Positions 1 through 6,262 of a stretch of 7,103 nucleotides of DNA are shown here, piece after piece. Numbering within the stretch: position 1 is the first letter of the stretch; every line of letters begins with the position of its first letter. The DNA comes from Nitrososphaerota archaeon (lineage in GTDB: Archaea > Thermoproteota > Nitrososphaeria > Nitrososphaerales > CADDZS01), in contig JAPCJV010000092.1 of the NCBI GenBank assembly GCA_027886785.1, forward strand, positions 1-7,103. The letters run 5' to 3'. The translations under genes were made by a program, and so were the position numbers. The notes under the pieces are model-generated. The model worked only from the letters and a program-made list of their open reading frames with translations, did no database searches and was not told the DNA's origin.

Positions 1-2
1 AA

Positions 3-155
3 GCCATTCTGACAGCCCGCAAAGGAAAGATCGTAGGCATCATCACGCCGAGCGATTTACTCTCAATGAACACCGGAGGTATTTCTAACCTGAAGAAAAA
101 AACGCAAAGCACAGAAAAACTGCAGGAAACGGTTCATCCGGCTCCTCAAGATTAA
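3..155 (+). CDS. CBS-domain protein, C-terminal part (5' end outside window)
   Basis: The reading frame is open from the left edge and ends with TAA at 153-155. The first visible residues (AILTARKGKIVGIITPSDLL) match the last strand-helix unit of a CBS domain, where a G-K/R-hydrophobic-V-G-I-I-T/S-x-x-D-hydrophobic-L pattern is typical. After the domain there is a tail of about 30 residues, rich in Lys, Gln and Thr and ending in APQD, which looks unstructured. CBS domains usually bind adenine nucleotides or S-adenosylmethionine and regulate enzymes, channels or transcription factors. Which other domains this protein carries cannot be seen. It runs towards the thermosome gene, with 66 bases between the two stop codons. 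Family assignment is good; specific function is unknown. Confidence 0.82.
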   Translation, partial: AILTARKGKIVGIITPSDLLSMNTGGISNLKKKTQSTEKLQETVHPAPQD

Positions 156-197
156 GGAAAAAGAAAGGAGGTACCTCGGGACAAGAAAAACCCGAGG
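154..197 (-). terminator. Candidate thermosome terminator: hairpin plus pyrimidine tracts
   Basis: Read on the minus strand, the thermosome stop is followed by a 7-bp inverted repeat (174-180 with 191-197, CCTCGGG/CCCGAGG, loop of 10) and then by T-rich stretches, including a T5 inside the loop and a second T5 in the tract at 154-168. Archaeal RNA polymerase terminates mainly at T-rich tracts, so the tracts are the more relevant signal. On the plus strand the same stretch is A-rich, so it is a poorer terminator for the CBS gene. Confidence 0.5.
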
Positions 198-221
198 GAA
201 TGTTTAGGGCACGGCCGCTTC

Positions 222-1895
222 TTACTCGTCCATTCCGCCCATGCCGCCGCCACCCATACCGCCCATTCCTCCCATTCCGCCGCCTCCTCCAGGTGGCATT
301 GGAGGAGTCTTCATCTTGCTGGACGCGATGACGTCGTCTATACGGAGGATCATGTTTGCGGCTTCGGTTGAAGACTTTATGATCTGCTGCTTGACGGCTT
401 CTGGCTCGAAGACCTCTTCTGCCTCAAGATCACCGACCTTCCCAGCGAGTACGTTAACCCCGAACCATTTTTTGCCTTGCCCATGTTTTGCCCTAAGCTC
501 TACCTGGGTATCAATGGGATCCATGCCTGCGTTTTCCGCAAGCGTCAAGGGGATCGATTCGAGGGCGTCTGCATATTTCTGGACAGCCAACTGCTCACGG
601 CCGGAAAGAGAGTTCGCCCATTCTCTTAGCTGGTACGACAATTCCGCTTCGGGTGCGCCGCCGCCCACTACGATGGAGGGGTGCTCAATGACGTCTTTGA
701 CAACCATAAGAGCGTCGTGCATGCTTCTTTCTGCTTCGTCGGTTACCCGCTGGGTTGCACCTCGTACTAGGATCGTGATTGCCTTGGGATTCTTAGCTCC
801 CTCGACAAACACCCACTTGTCTTCCTCCACTTTGCGTTCTTCCACAAGCTGAGCTTTGCCCAGATCTTTCTCGGTCAAGTCATCCAGATTCGTAACTACT
901 CGCCCGCCGGTTGCCTTTGCGAGTTTGGTCATGTCAGACTCTTTCACACGCCTTACGGCTAACACATTGGCCTTTGCAAGGTAGTGCTGAGCGATGTCGT
1001 CGATACCTTTCTGACAAATTACTACGTTTGCACCAGTGTCCACGACTTTGGAAACCATCGATTTCAACATGGAATTTTCCTCGTCCAAGAACTGCTTGAT
1101 CTGCGAAGGATCGCTGATGTTGATCTTTGCATCGAATTCTGTCTTTTCAATTTCCAGAGGCGAATTGATCAGCGCGATCTTGGCACCTTCGATCTTCTTC
1201 GGCATACCAGCATGGACAACCTCTTTGTCGAGTACAATGCCTTTGATCAATTCCGTTTGTCTAAGACTGGTTCCCGGTTTCTTCTCTACTTTGATATCGT
1301 CGATATCCACGCGATACTCGTCCCCGACTTTTTCAGCTACTGCGAGCAATGCATCGGCACACAGGGCGGCCAGTTGATCTGACTCTTTGTTGATCAACTT
1401 GGATGCCATCGAAGTTTTTGCAACTTTCACAAGCCACTTTCGATCAGTCGGTGGCACCTGGATTGCAATCTTATCCAAAATCTGCAACGCCTTAACTGAA
1501 GCTTTCCTGTACCCATCAACCACGATCGTCGGATGTACGTTTTCCTTGATCAAATCTTCCGCATTTTCCAGCAAAGCGCCAGCCAGAACGACTGCGGATG
1601 TCGTACCGTCGCCCACTTCGTTGTCCGTGGTCTTTGAAATTTCCACTATCATCTTTGCGGCCGGATGCTGTACGTCAATTTCCTTGAGAATAGTAGCCCC
1701 GTCGTTCGTAATCGTGACGTCTCCCAAAGTGTCCACGAGCATTTTGTCCATGCCGCGTGGTCCCAAACTACTTTTTACAATCTCAGCGATCAATTTCGCT
1801 GCAAAGATATTATTCCGTTGCGCATCTCTTCCTTTGTTTTCGGAAGTTCCCTCTTTCAGAATCAGAACGGGTGTTCCTTGTTGTCCTTGACTCAT
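222..1895 (-). CDS. thsA: Thermosome subunit (group II chaperonin)
   Basis: This is a 557-residue, full-length subunit of the archaeal cytosolic chaperonin, the double-ring ATPase related to eukaryotic CCT that encloses and refolds proteins. Family signatures appear in order: LGPRGMDKML (about residues 44-53), TNDGATIL (63-70), the ATPase motif GDGTT (95-99), an apical domain in the middle, GGGAPE (411-416) and ENAGMDPID (about 454-462). The tail after residue 530 is a Gly-Met repeat (GGMGGM...) ending in MDE, typical of archaeal subunits and thought to lie inside the cavity. The ATG at 1893-1895 is preceded by a Shine-Dalgarno-like AGAGGT eight bases upstream and an A/T box further up. The gene is divergent from a winged-helix regulator, which probably controls it. 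Only one subunit gene is in this window, so alpha versus beta cannot be decided; the symbol is nominal. Confidence 0.97.
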   Translation of the reverse strand: MSQGQQGTPVLILKEGTSENKGRDAQRNNIFAAKLIAEIVKSSLGPRGMDKMLVDTLGDVTITNDGATILKEIDVQHPAAKMIVEISKTTDNEVGDGTTSAVVLAGALLENAEDLIKENVHPTIVVDGYRKASVKALQILDKIAIQVPPTDRKWLVKVAKTSMASKLINKESDQLAALCADALLAVAEKVGDEYRVDIDDIKVEKKPGTSLRQTELIKGIVLDKEVVHAGMPKKIEGAKIALINSPLEIEKTEFDAKINISDPSQIKQFLDEENSMLKSMVSKVVDTGANVVICQKGIDDIAQHYLAKANVLAVRRVKESDMTKLAKATGGRVVTNLDDLTEKDLGKAQLVEERKVEEDKWVFVEGAKNPKAITILVRGATQRVTDEAERSMHDALMVVKDVIEHPSIVVGGGAPEAELSYQLREWANSLSGREQLAVQKYADALESIPLTLAENAGMDPIDTQVELRAKHGQGKKWFGVNVLAGKVGDLEAEEVFEPEAVKQQIIKSSTEAANMILRIDDVIASSKMKTPPMPPGGGGGMGGMGGMGGGGMGGMDE

Positions 1896-1915
1896 ACAAA
1901 ATTACCTCTTTAGAT

Positions 1916-1976
1916 ACTAACCTATTGACACTAACCGAATACGAAAGATATTTAAAATTATCGTGATGTACTAATC
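1916..1976 (+). repeat. Three ACTAAYC direct repeats in the divergent promoter
   Basis: The heptamer ACTAACC occurs at 1916-1922 and 1930-1936, 14 bases apart, and a variant ACTAATC occurs at 1970-1976. Two copies lie on the thermosome-leader side of the TATA-like box and the third lies between the box and the regulator start. This is the placement expected of repressor or activator sites acting on both genes. No known operator consensus was recognised, and short A/T-rich repeats can arise by chance. Confidence 0.4.
1949..1958. promoter_or_regulatory. Shared A/T-rich TATA-like box between thermosome and regulator
   Basis: The stretch TATTTAAAAT lies about 54 bases upstream of the thermosome ATG and about 44 bases upstream of the regulator ATG. 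Read on the minus strand it is TTTTAAAT, placing thermosome transcription start near 1925 and leaving a leader of about 30 bases that contains AGAGGT. Read on the plus strand it is ATTTAAAA, placing regulator transcription start near 1980. Because the core is nearly self-complementary, one TBP site could serve both directions. Start positions are inferred from the usual spacing of about 25 bases. Confidence 0.6.
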
Positions 1977-2001
1977 GGCGTTGCTCAGTAAGGACCCCGA
2001 G

Positions 2002-2697
2002 ATGACCGCTCGAAATGCCAACAACATAGACATGTTGCTCGATGTCTTGGGGAACGAAACCAGACGGAGAATTCTCCGCTTACTCGCCGATGAACCGCGT
2101 TATTTTAACCAGCTTTCGAAAGATTTGGGCGTTTCCCAGCAGGCAGTATTGAAACATCTAGAAATCTTGGAAAGATTTGGATTTGTGACTTCGTTTGAAA
2201 GGGAAAGCGACTATGCGGCTCCGAACAGAAAGTACTTTGAATTAAACAGGTCTTGCATGCTCGCTATTGGCATCACCAAAGATGCTGTGGAATTTGTATT
2301 CCATGATATTCCTCAGGAGGGCCTGGACTCTTTCAAGAGAAGCGAAACCAAATCTGTGCAAAAAAGCCTAAACGCTTTGGAGCAGGAAAAGGATCATTCA
2401 AAGATTGTGGGTCTGAGCGACGTCCTTTTGAAAGAGATCAACCAGAAGCTCGCTGAGCTAGCTGCTGCTGAAATCTCCTTGCTTCGACTGCGACAGCGAA
2501 TCACCAGGACAGCTCACAAGGCAATTCGGGAAGCCTTCGATGAAGAATTACAGAGACAAATTCTGTATTCGACTATTGGGGAAGAAAGACGTCTAGATGT
2601 TAACGAGTTGTCGGAACTTCTGGACGCTAGAGAACGGGAGATAAATGATGCTATTGGAGTGCTCAAGCTGCGGCTTCAAGACGACATTATTTTCTGA
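2002..2697 (+). CDS. ArsR-type winged-helix transcriptional regulator, divergent from thermosome
   Basis: The 231-residue product begins with an ArsR-like winged helix-turn-helix. The segment LGNETRRRILRLLADEPRYF is the family's N-terminal helix pair, followed by the recognition region QLSKDLGVSQQAVLKHLEIL (about residues 37-56) and a wing with S-D-x-A-A-P-N-R-K-Y-F-E (about 69-81). The C-terminal 130 residues are mostly helical and charged, with a likely coiled coil (LLKEINQKLAELAAAEISLL), suggesting dimerisation or ligand control. No metal-binding cysteine pair is seen, so metal sensing is unlikely. ATG 2002 is preferred because AAGGA lies seven bases upstream; a TTG at 1981 would add seven residues and would be almost leaderless. 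Its position facing the thermosome suggests control of heat-shock or proteostasis genes and of itself, as known for the ArsR-like Phr of Pyrococcus. That functional parallel is inferred from context. Confidence 0.85.
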   Translation: MTARNANNIDMLLDVLGNETRRRILRLLADEPRYFNQLSKDLGVSQQAVLKHLEILERFGFVTSFERESDYAAPNRKYFELNRSCMLAIGITKDAVEFVFHDIPQEGLDSFKRSETKSVQKSLNALEQEKDHSKIVGLSDVLLKEINQKLAELAAAEISLLRLRQRITRTAHKAIREAFDEELQRQILYSTIGEERRLDVNELSELLDAREREINDAIGVLKLRLQDDIIF

Positions 2698-2803
2698 TCA
2701 ATCTACTTTGCAGTTGAATAATTTCGTAACCGCATCACTGCATTCAAGAAAGGTACCACTCAGCATAAGGCAAATTAAGGCGTTAGTAGTATTCGGTTTG
2801 GTA

Positions 2804-2941
2804 ATGACTGCAATTAGCTCTGGAGATTGGGAATGCCCAAAATGCCATAGCAAAAATGTTGGGCTTGCCAAAGCCACCAAAAAGTCAGCTAAAATGATAT
2901 GCAATGATTGCGGATTTAAAGGGTCTCCGATGAAATTTTGA
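2804..2941 (+). CDS. Small zinc-ribbon protein (45 aa)
   Basis: The short product has two CxxC knuckles, CPKC at residues 11-14 and CNDC at 33-36, separated by a Lys-rich linker, then GFKG and a terminal MKF. This is a one-domain zinc ribbon of the type found in archaeal ribosomal, transcription-associated and regulatory proteins. ATG 2804 is chosen because the in-frame sequence upstream overlaps the end of the regulator gene in another frame and does not look like protein. A weak A/T element (AAATTAA, 2772-2778) about 28 bases upstream would give a nearly leaderless mRNA. It lies on the same strand as the regulator, 106 bases after its stop, and two T runs follow it. The fold is well supported; the partner, nucleic acid or protein, is unknown. 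Confidence 0.72.
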   Translation: MTAISSGDWECPKCHSKNVGLAKATKKSAKMICNDCGFKGSPMKF

Positions 2942-2999
2942 TTTTCCGCGGAATAGTTTCTTGCTCCTTCGAAATAGACAGTTTTGAAAACGCTCCGGA

Positions 3000-3027
3000 T
3001 TTTTTGTCGTCGGTTTCCAATTTTTTT
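3000..3027 (+). terminator. Tandem T-run terminator after the zinc-ribbon gene
   Basis: Runs of six T (3000-3005) and seven T (3021-3027) lie 60-85 bases after the zinc-ribbon stop codon and before the TRAM gene. Oligo-T runs are the main sequence signal for archaeal transcription termination. A 10-bp perfect palindrome, TTCCGCGGAA, lies just after the stop at 2944-2953. Confidence 0.6.
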
Positions 3028-3106
3028 GCGCCCGGAAAACGCGACCCATAGATTGATAAGTAATTTGAACAGTTTCTGATTGACTTAGGAGTTTTTCTGA
3101 TATAGT

Positions 3107-3457
3107 TTGAGTGACAGACGGAGAAGTCAACGAGGAAGCTTTTACGGCGACAAACGCCCGTCTGGATACGAGCCACGAAGGAGTAGGCGTGATGAGGAAT
3201 CTGCCCGCAGGTCGGAATCTGGGGGAAAGCCGGTTGAAGCTGGCAAAGAATACAAAGTTCGAGTAATAGATCGGAGCGAGAGGGGAGAAGGTGTTGCAAG
3301 AATCGAAGGATTTATTGTGTTTATTCGAGGGGCTAAACCGGGAGAAGAAGTGAGGGTCAGAATTACTAATGTCGGGGCGAGAGCTGCAACAGGCGAAATC
3401 ATCCCGGAAACTACTTCGAGCCCGCCCCCGGCACCCTCGACTGAGACCCCTTCGTAG
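3107..3457 (+). CDS. TRAM-domain RNA-binding protein with Arg-rich N-terminus
   Basis: The 116-residue product has a TRAM domain at about residues 42-99: PVEAGKEYKVRV, then RGEGVARIEGFIVFI, GAKPGEEVRVRITNVG and a closing strand ATGEII. TRAM is a small beta-barrel that binds RNA; free-standing TRAM proteins are common in archaea and are regarded as RNA chaperones or cold-responsive factors. The first 40 residues hold eleven arginines with Ser, Gly and Tyr, resembling disordered RNA-binding tails. The last 15 residues are Pro/Ser/Thr-rich. The start is TTG 3107, because an in-frame stop lies nine bases upstream and the next usable start would remove part of the domain. AGGAG at 3087-3091 is 15 bases away, rather far for a Shine-Dalgarno site. 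The gene converges with the polymerase gene, with 40 bases between stops. Confidence 0.88.
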   Translation: MSDRRRSQRGSFYGDKRPSGYEPRRSRRDEESARRSESGGKPVEAGKEYKVRVIDRSERGEGVARIEGFIVFIRGAKPGEEVRVRITNVGARAATGEIIPETTSSPPPAPSTETPS

Positions 3458-3497
3458 TTATTTCGCCCGTTTCCGGGTTCAAGTTTCAGATCGGTGT

Positions 3498-4619
3498 TCA
3501 GAGAAAATCCGTTAGGCTTTTTTCTCTAATATCTCCATCTCTCTTTTTCAGACTAAACAATCGTATCCCCACTCTTCTGACTGGGGTCCATTCCGTTTCG
3601 AGTTTTTCTTCGGCGAAGAATATTCTAAACAGATCCGATGCAACTTCCAGGATTTCGGAATCGGAGTCAGTAGGATTATCCGTTTTTCGCGATCTTGTTT
3701 TGGTTCTTAATTGCGAAGTGATCGCGATGATCCCGATAGATTGACAGGTCATATTCGCTGCAACAAGTTTGTTGGACAAGTCTTTAGCAAGCGGAGCCAA
3801 GATTTCCTCGAAAGTGAAACTTAGTGCATTTTCTTTCAAAGTTACGATTCGGCTAAATTGTTCGATCTCTCTTTCTCTTACAGGCTCTTCATCAATGCCC
3901 AGAGCGGCATCTCTGAGTTGAGGACCCATCTTTTCCCCAAAATTACGGGACAAAATTTGAACGTCGAACGCTGCCAGCTGTGCAACAGTCAGAATCCTAA
4001 GCGAAGCCAATTTTTTCTCGATCTTCGGGCCGATCCCAAACAGCTTTCCTATGGGGAGAGTGTCAAAGTACTCACGGACTTTGCCGGGCAGGATCACAGT
4101 CAGTCCATTTGGTTTCTTGGAATCGACAGCCATTTTTGAAACCAATTTATTGGGGCCTATGCCAATCGTGCAGGTGAGATGTTCGGTGTCGAATATCTCT
4201 GCTTTGAGTTTTTCACTCAAGTCACGGGCCAAAGCGTAGTCCCCCGCCGATTGCTGAGTGGCATCAAGATAAGCTTCGTCGATACTTGCTTGTTCAAACC
4301 GCGGGGAACCTTCCTTGAGAAGCGCCATAACCCGATTTGAAACAGACTCATAATATTCATGGTCCATCGGCAGGAATACAGCTTCTGGATGTTCGGCCAT
4401 AATCCTCTTAGCAAGCGCAATGGGCATTCCGGATCTAACGCCCGAGTTCCTAGCAATATAATTGCAAGTGCTTACTGCACCGCTGTCTTTTGTGCGACCT
4501 GAGTAAACGCAGACAATGACCGGTTTGCCCTTTATTGACGGATCCCGGATTTCCTCGACCTGCGCATAAAAATAGTCCAGATCCACGCACATTATGATCC
4601 GGATTCCGTTATCAACCAA
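3498..4619 (-). CDS. dinB: Y-family translesion DNA polymerase (DinB / Dpo4 / Pol IV type)
   Basis: The 373-residue protein copies past damaged template bases with low fidelity. The palm carries metal ligand D13 in VDLDYFYAQVEE, with steric-gate Tyr 18, and the catalytic pair D114-E115 in SIDEAYLD. The fingers motif SGRTKDSGAVSTCNYIAR is close to Dpo4. TIGIGPNKLVSKMA (about 151-164) and a helix-hairpin-helix (GIGPKIEKKL, 195-204) mark the thumb, and the little-finger domain fills about 245-355. The extreme C-terminus (EKSLTDFL) resembles a weak PCNA-interacting peptide. All catalytic residues are present, so it should be active. TTG 4619 is chosen because a stop codon lies directly upstream and the residues before D13 are needed for the first strand; ATG 4592 is possible but would cut it short. 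The MazG-like gene lies 111 bases upstream on the same strand. Confidence 0.95.
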   Translation of the reverse strand: MVDNGIRIIMCVDLDYFYAQVEEIRDPSIKGKPVIVCVYSGRTKDSGAVSTCNYIARNSGVRSGMPIALAKRIMAEHPEAVFLPMDHEYYESVSNRVMALLKEGSPRFEQASIDEAYLDATQQSAGDYALARDLSEKLKAEIFDTEHLTCTIGIGPNKLVSKMAVDSKKPNGLTVILPGKVREYFDTLPIGKLFGIGPKIEKKLASLRILTVAQLAAFDVQILSRNFGEKMGPQLRDAALGIDEEPVREREIEQFSRIVTLKENALSFTFEEILAPLAKDLSNKLVAANMTCQSIGIIAITSQLRTKTRSRKTDNPTDSDSEILEVASDLFRIFFAEEKLETEWTPVRRVGIRLFSLKKRDGDIREKSLTDFL

Positions 4620-4730
4620 CTAACGATCCCCACATCCTGTCCAGTCCCTAGAAGCTCAACGGTCTGACATTGGAAGAATACAGTTTAGATCCAAGTTCAT
4701 GCCAAGAGACGGGTGATTATTACGGGCATA

Positions 4731-5828
4731 TCACTGAGTTTTCGCCAACTGAGTCCTTCTAACATTTAGAGCGTTTAGCGCATTCTCGAACAATATTCGC
4801 AGTTGAGCTGGATCCGAATACCCCTGTACGGAAATCTTCTCGGAGGTAAAAACGCCGTCGATGTATGATTTGAATTCAGTCGTCTTTCCCTTTGAAAAAA
4901 CCCAAACATTCCCTCTTGAAAGAACTGAAAGACAAGCTAATACCTCGAAAATCTGAAAGTATTCGGGCTCGTTGGAGGCATCTCCAGATTGAAGCTCCGA
5001 GAGTACAACACAAGCGGCGTCGCTTCTGTTAATCAAATCCATTGAAGCGGACAGGTCTTTGGTATTTTGTACAATCGGAGAGACATTTGTCATTGTCTTG
5101 TATCCGTATTTGACTGAAGCATCAAGAATCGAGTATTTCTCTTCGTCATTTACACGAGTCCCGAAAGAAACAAACATGTTCTCCAGCGGATGGCAGATGT
5201 CTGTATCGCAAGTTGCCTGATGACATACGGGACAATGATCATCGTATTTCTTGTAGACTACATCTGCCAAATCCATTCTGAGAAGCTCCGAGATCGTCAG
5301 AGTCCAAGCGAGGATCGCTGCGAGTTTTGAAGTAACTAGATCCTGGGATTCCCTTTTTCGATTCAGCATCGCCAGATCCCCCACGTCCTTCATCATCGCT
5401 ACGAGGGCGGTCGTTGGAGTCAGCCTTATGTTTTCATCTTTGTAAACTCTGGAAATCAAATTCTGCCATTCTTTGAGATTTCCAGGTTGCGAGAATTCTA
5501 TCAGCGGTAAAGACATGTTCTCGTGAATTTTCGATGGTCGAGGAGCGTTCGGTCCCCCATATTTTTTCCAAGTCAGTGCGGAAAGGTCGATGTTGAGTTT
5601 GTACGCTATTGAACAGATCCAGGAAAAGACATCCGCAATTCCAGGTCCAATCTCCTCATTGTTTTGCAACTCCATTGGATTAACGAGTTCGGCCACTTCC
5701 TCGACTAACCTAGAAATCATATACTCTGTAGTATGCTTATCATGTCTTTTTCCATAAATCCGTCCAAACTTTGTAATCCACTCGTCGAGCGAGAGATTGT
5801 GAAAGCTCTCACCTTGAAAACGATCCAA
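4731..5828 (-). CDS. Composite MazG-like protein: two MazG repeats, Cys cluster, Rossmann-like C-terminus
   Basis: The 365-residue product has three visible parts. Residues about 12-95 form a MazG-like helical repeat with EEVAE (43-47) and IADVFSW (64-70); MazG enzymes hydrolyse NTPs or dNTPs to monophosphates and pyrophosphate. Residues about 118-195 repeat this layout (KDVGD at 147-151, LAAILAW at 169-175), and both repeats end in a matching hydrophobic-D-L...KKY segment. CPVCHQATC with a later C212 (199-212) forms a metal-knuckle-like cluster, often found after archaeal MazG-like domains. Residues about 216-357 alternate strands and helices: MFVSFGT, a helix, SDAACVVLSE, then E295 in IFEVLACL and NVWVFSKG. 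This resembles nucleoside deoxyribosyltransferase or TIR-like folds. The ExxD glutamate is Gly63 in repeat 1, and repeat 2 has K168 and A171, so activity is uncertain. The TTG start has AGGAG 13 bases upstream. Domain identity is good for MazG and tentative for the C-terminus. Confidence 0.8.
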   Translation of the reverse strand: MDRFQGESFHNLSLDEWITKFGRIYGKRHDKHTTEYMISRLVEEVAELVNPMELQNNEEIGPGIADVFSWICSIAYKLNIDLSALTWKKYGGPNAPRPSKIHENMSLPLIEFSQPGNLKEWQNLISRVYKDENIRLTPTTALVAMMKDVGDLAMLNRKRESQDLVTSKLAAILAWTLTISELLRMDLADVVYKKYDDHCPVCHQATCDTDICHPLENMFVSFGTRVNDEEKYSILDASVKYGYKTMTNVSPIVQNTKDLSASMDLINRSDAACVVLSELQSGDASNEPEYFQIFEVLACLSVLSRGNVWVFSKGKTTEFKSYIDGVFTSEKISVQGYSDPAQLRILFENALNALNVRRTQLAKTQ

Positions 5829-5841
5829 GTAGATTTCCGAT

Positions 5842-5885
5842 CTCCTGCGCAGTTTAGGGCGTTGGCTAGAATGAGAGATAAATAG
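5842..5885 (-). promoter_or_regulatory. Promoter and ribosome-binding site of the MazG-like gene
   Basis: On the minus strand CTATTTAT (5878-5885) is a reasonable archaeal TATA box, placing transcription start near 5855. AGGAG (5842-5846) follows, 13 bases before the TTG start. The spacing is longer than usual, but no other start codon lies nearer in frame. Confidence 0.5.
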
Positions 5886-5937
5886 TTTCGAATTTCTTAT
5901 GCTGTACGCGTTGGGTCAAAAGGAATTTGAATCGCCT

Positions 5938-5952
5938 AAAATTCAAAATTTT
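5938..5952. terminator. AAAATT-CAA-AATTTT hairpin between the 42-aa gene and the MazG-like gene
   Basis: A perfect 6-bp A/T stem with loop CAA lies eight bases beyond the small gene's stop. On the minus strand it contains two T4 runs, consistent with weak archaeal termination; on the plus strand it is followed by further T residues. The same AATTCAAAATT core recurs in a hairpin at 7022-7038. Confidence 0.35.
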
Positions 5953-5959
5953 TTGGTAC

Positions 5960-6088
5960 CTACGGGTTCTCTCGGCCGAACTCTTCCTTACCCTCCTCTT
6001 CTTCTTCCTCCACCGCTCGAGCGTCTTTATCGAGAGATCTTGCTTCGGCCTCTTGCCTCTTTTTCAGATCTGATTTTTTCTTTGCCAA
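5960..6088 (-). CDS. Very small highly charged protein (42 aa)
   Basis: A minus-strand frame from TTG 6086-6088 to TAG 5960-5962 encodes a product beginning MAKKKSDLKKRQEAEARS, followed by DKDARAVEEEEEEGKEEFGRENP. The basic N-terminal half and glutamate-rich second half suggest a soluble, partly helical or disordered protein; no domain was recognised. An in-frame TGA lies ten codons upstream of the TTG, so the gene cannot be much longer. A possible TATA element, GATATACT on the minus strand (6127-6134), would place transcription start near 6105. Read the other way, the same DNA gives a Pro/Leu-rich frame that looks like its shadow. It precedes the MazG-like gene on the same strand, 131 bases away, with a hairpin and separate promoter between them. 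The coding case rests on composition and frame only. Confidence 0.55.
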   Translation of the reverse strand: MAKKKSDLKKRQEAEARSLDKDARAVEEEEEEGKEEFGRENP

Positions 6089-6262
6089 CTGTCTGATACG
6101 GCCTCGTCAGTTACATCTCAACACGAAGTATATCAAGCGCACCCCTCGGTTTAATATTTCAGCAAAAGGAAATACTATTCGAGCTTCCAACAATTCGATC
6201 TTAACAAATTGGTTGCTACGGTTTAGGAGGAGTTTTCCGGAATAGCTCGCAACTGAGCAACT
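6089..6262. other. Intergenic stretch without a recognisable gene
   Basis: No frame on either strand reads as protein here. It holds A/T-rich elements that could be promoters for the small charged gene (6127-6134, and AATATTAA near 6151-6158 on the minus strand). It also holds a small inverted repeat, GCTC/GAGC (6245-6248 with 6255-6258), just beyond the stop of the interrupted gene. An AGGAGG-like motif at 6226-6231 (+) has no start codon behind it. Confidence 0.4.

Noticed and set aside
241..852. Long plus-strand frame opposite the thermosome C-terminus
   Set aside because: It is the Pro/Ser-rich complement of the Gly-Met tail and of conserved thermosome codons, with no domain-like pattern of its own. 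The same holds for the other plus-strand frames between 911 and 1966.
2645..2803. Longer N-terminus for the zinc-ribbon protein, starting inside the regulator gene
   Set aside because: The extra CSSC-like residues come from reading the regulator's end in another frame, and the following stretch is not protein-like. ATG 2804 gives a compact two-knuckle ribbon.
2916..3299. Minus-strand frame of 127 residues
   Set aside because: It overlaps the TRAM gene antisense and the T-run terminators, which it reads as Lys-rich filler. No domain pattern is present.
4620..4730. Small gene between the polymerase and the MazG-like gene
   Set aside because: Only a ten-residue frame overlapping the MazG-like stop region was found; it has no ribosome-binding site and no protein-like continuation.
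5899..6096. Plus-strand frame of 65 residues (Pro/Leu-rich)
   Set aside because: Its middle and end are the complement of the charged minus-strand frame at 5960-6088, which has more natural protein composition.
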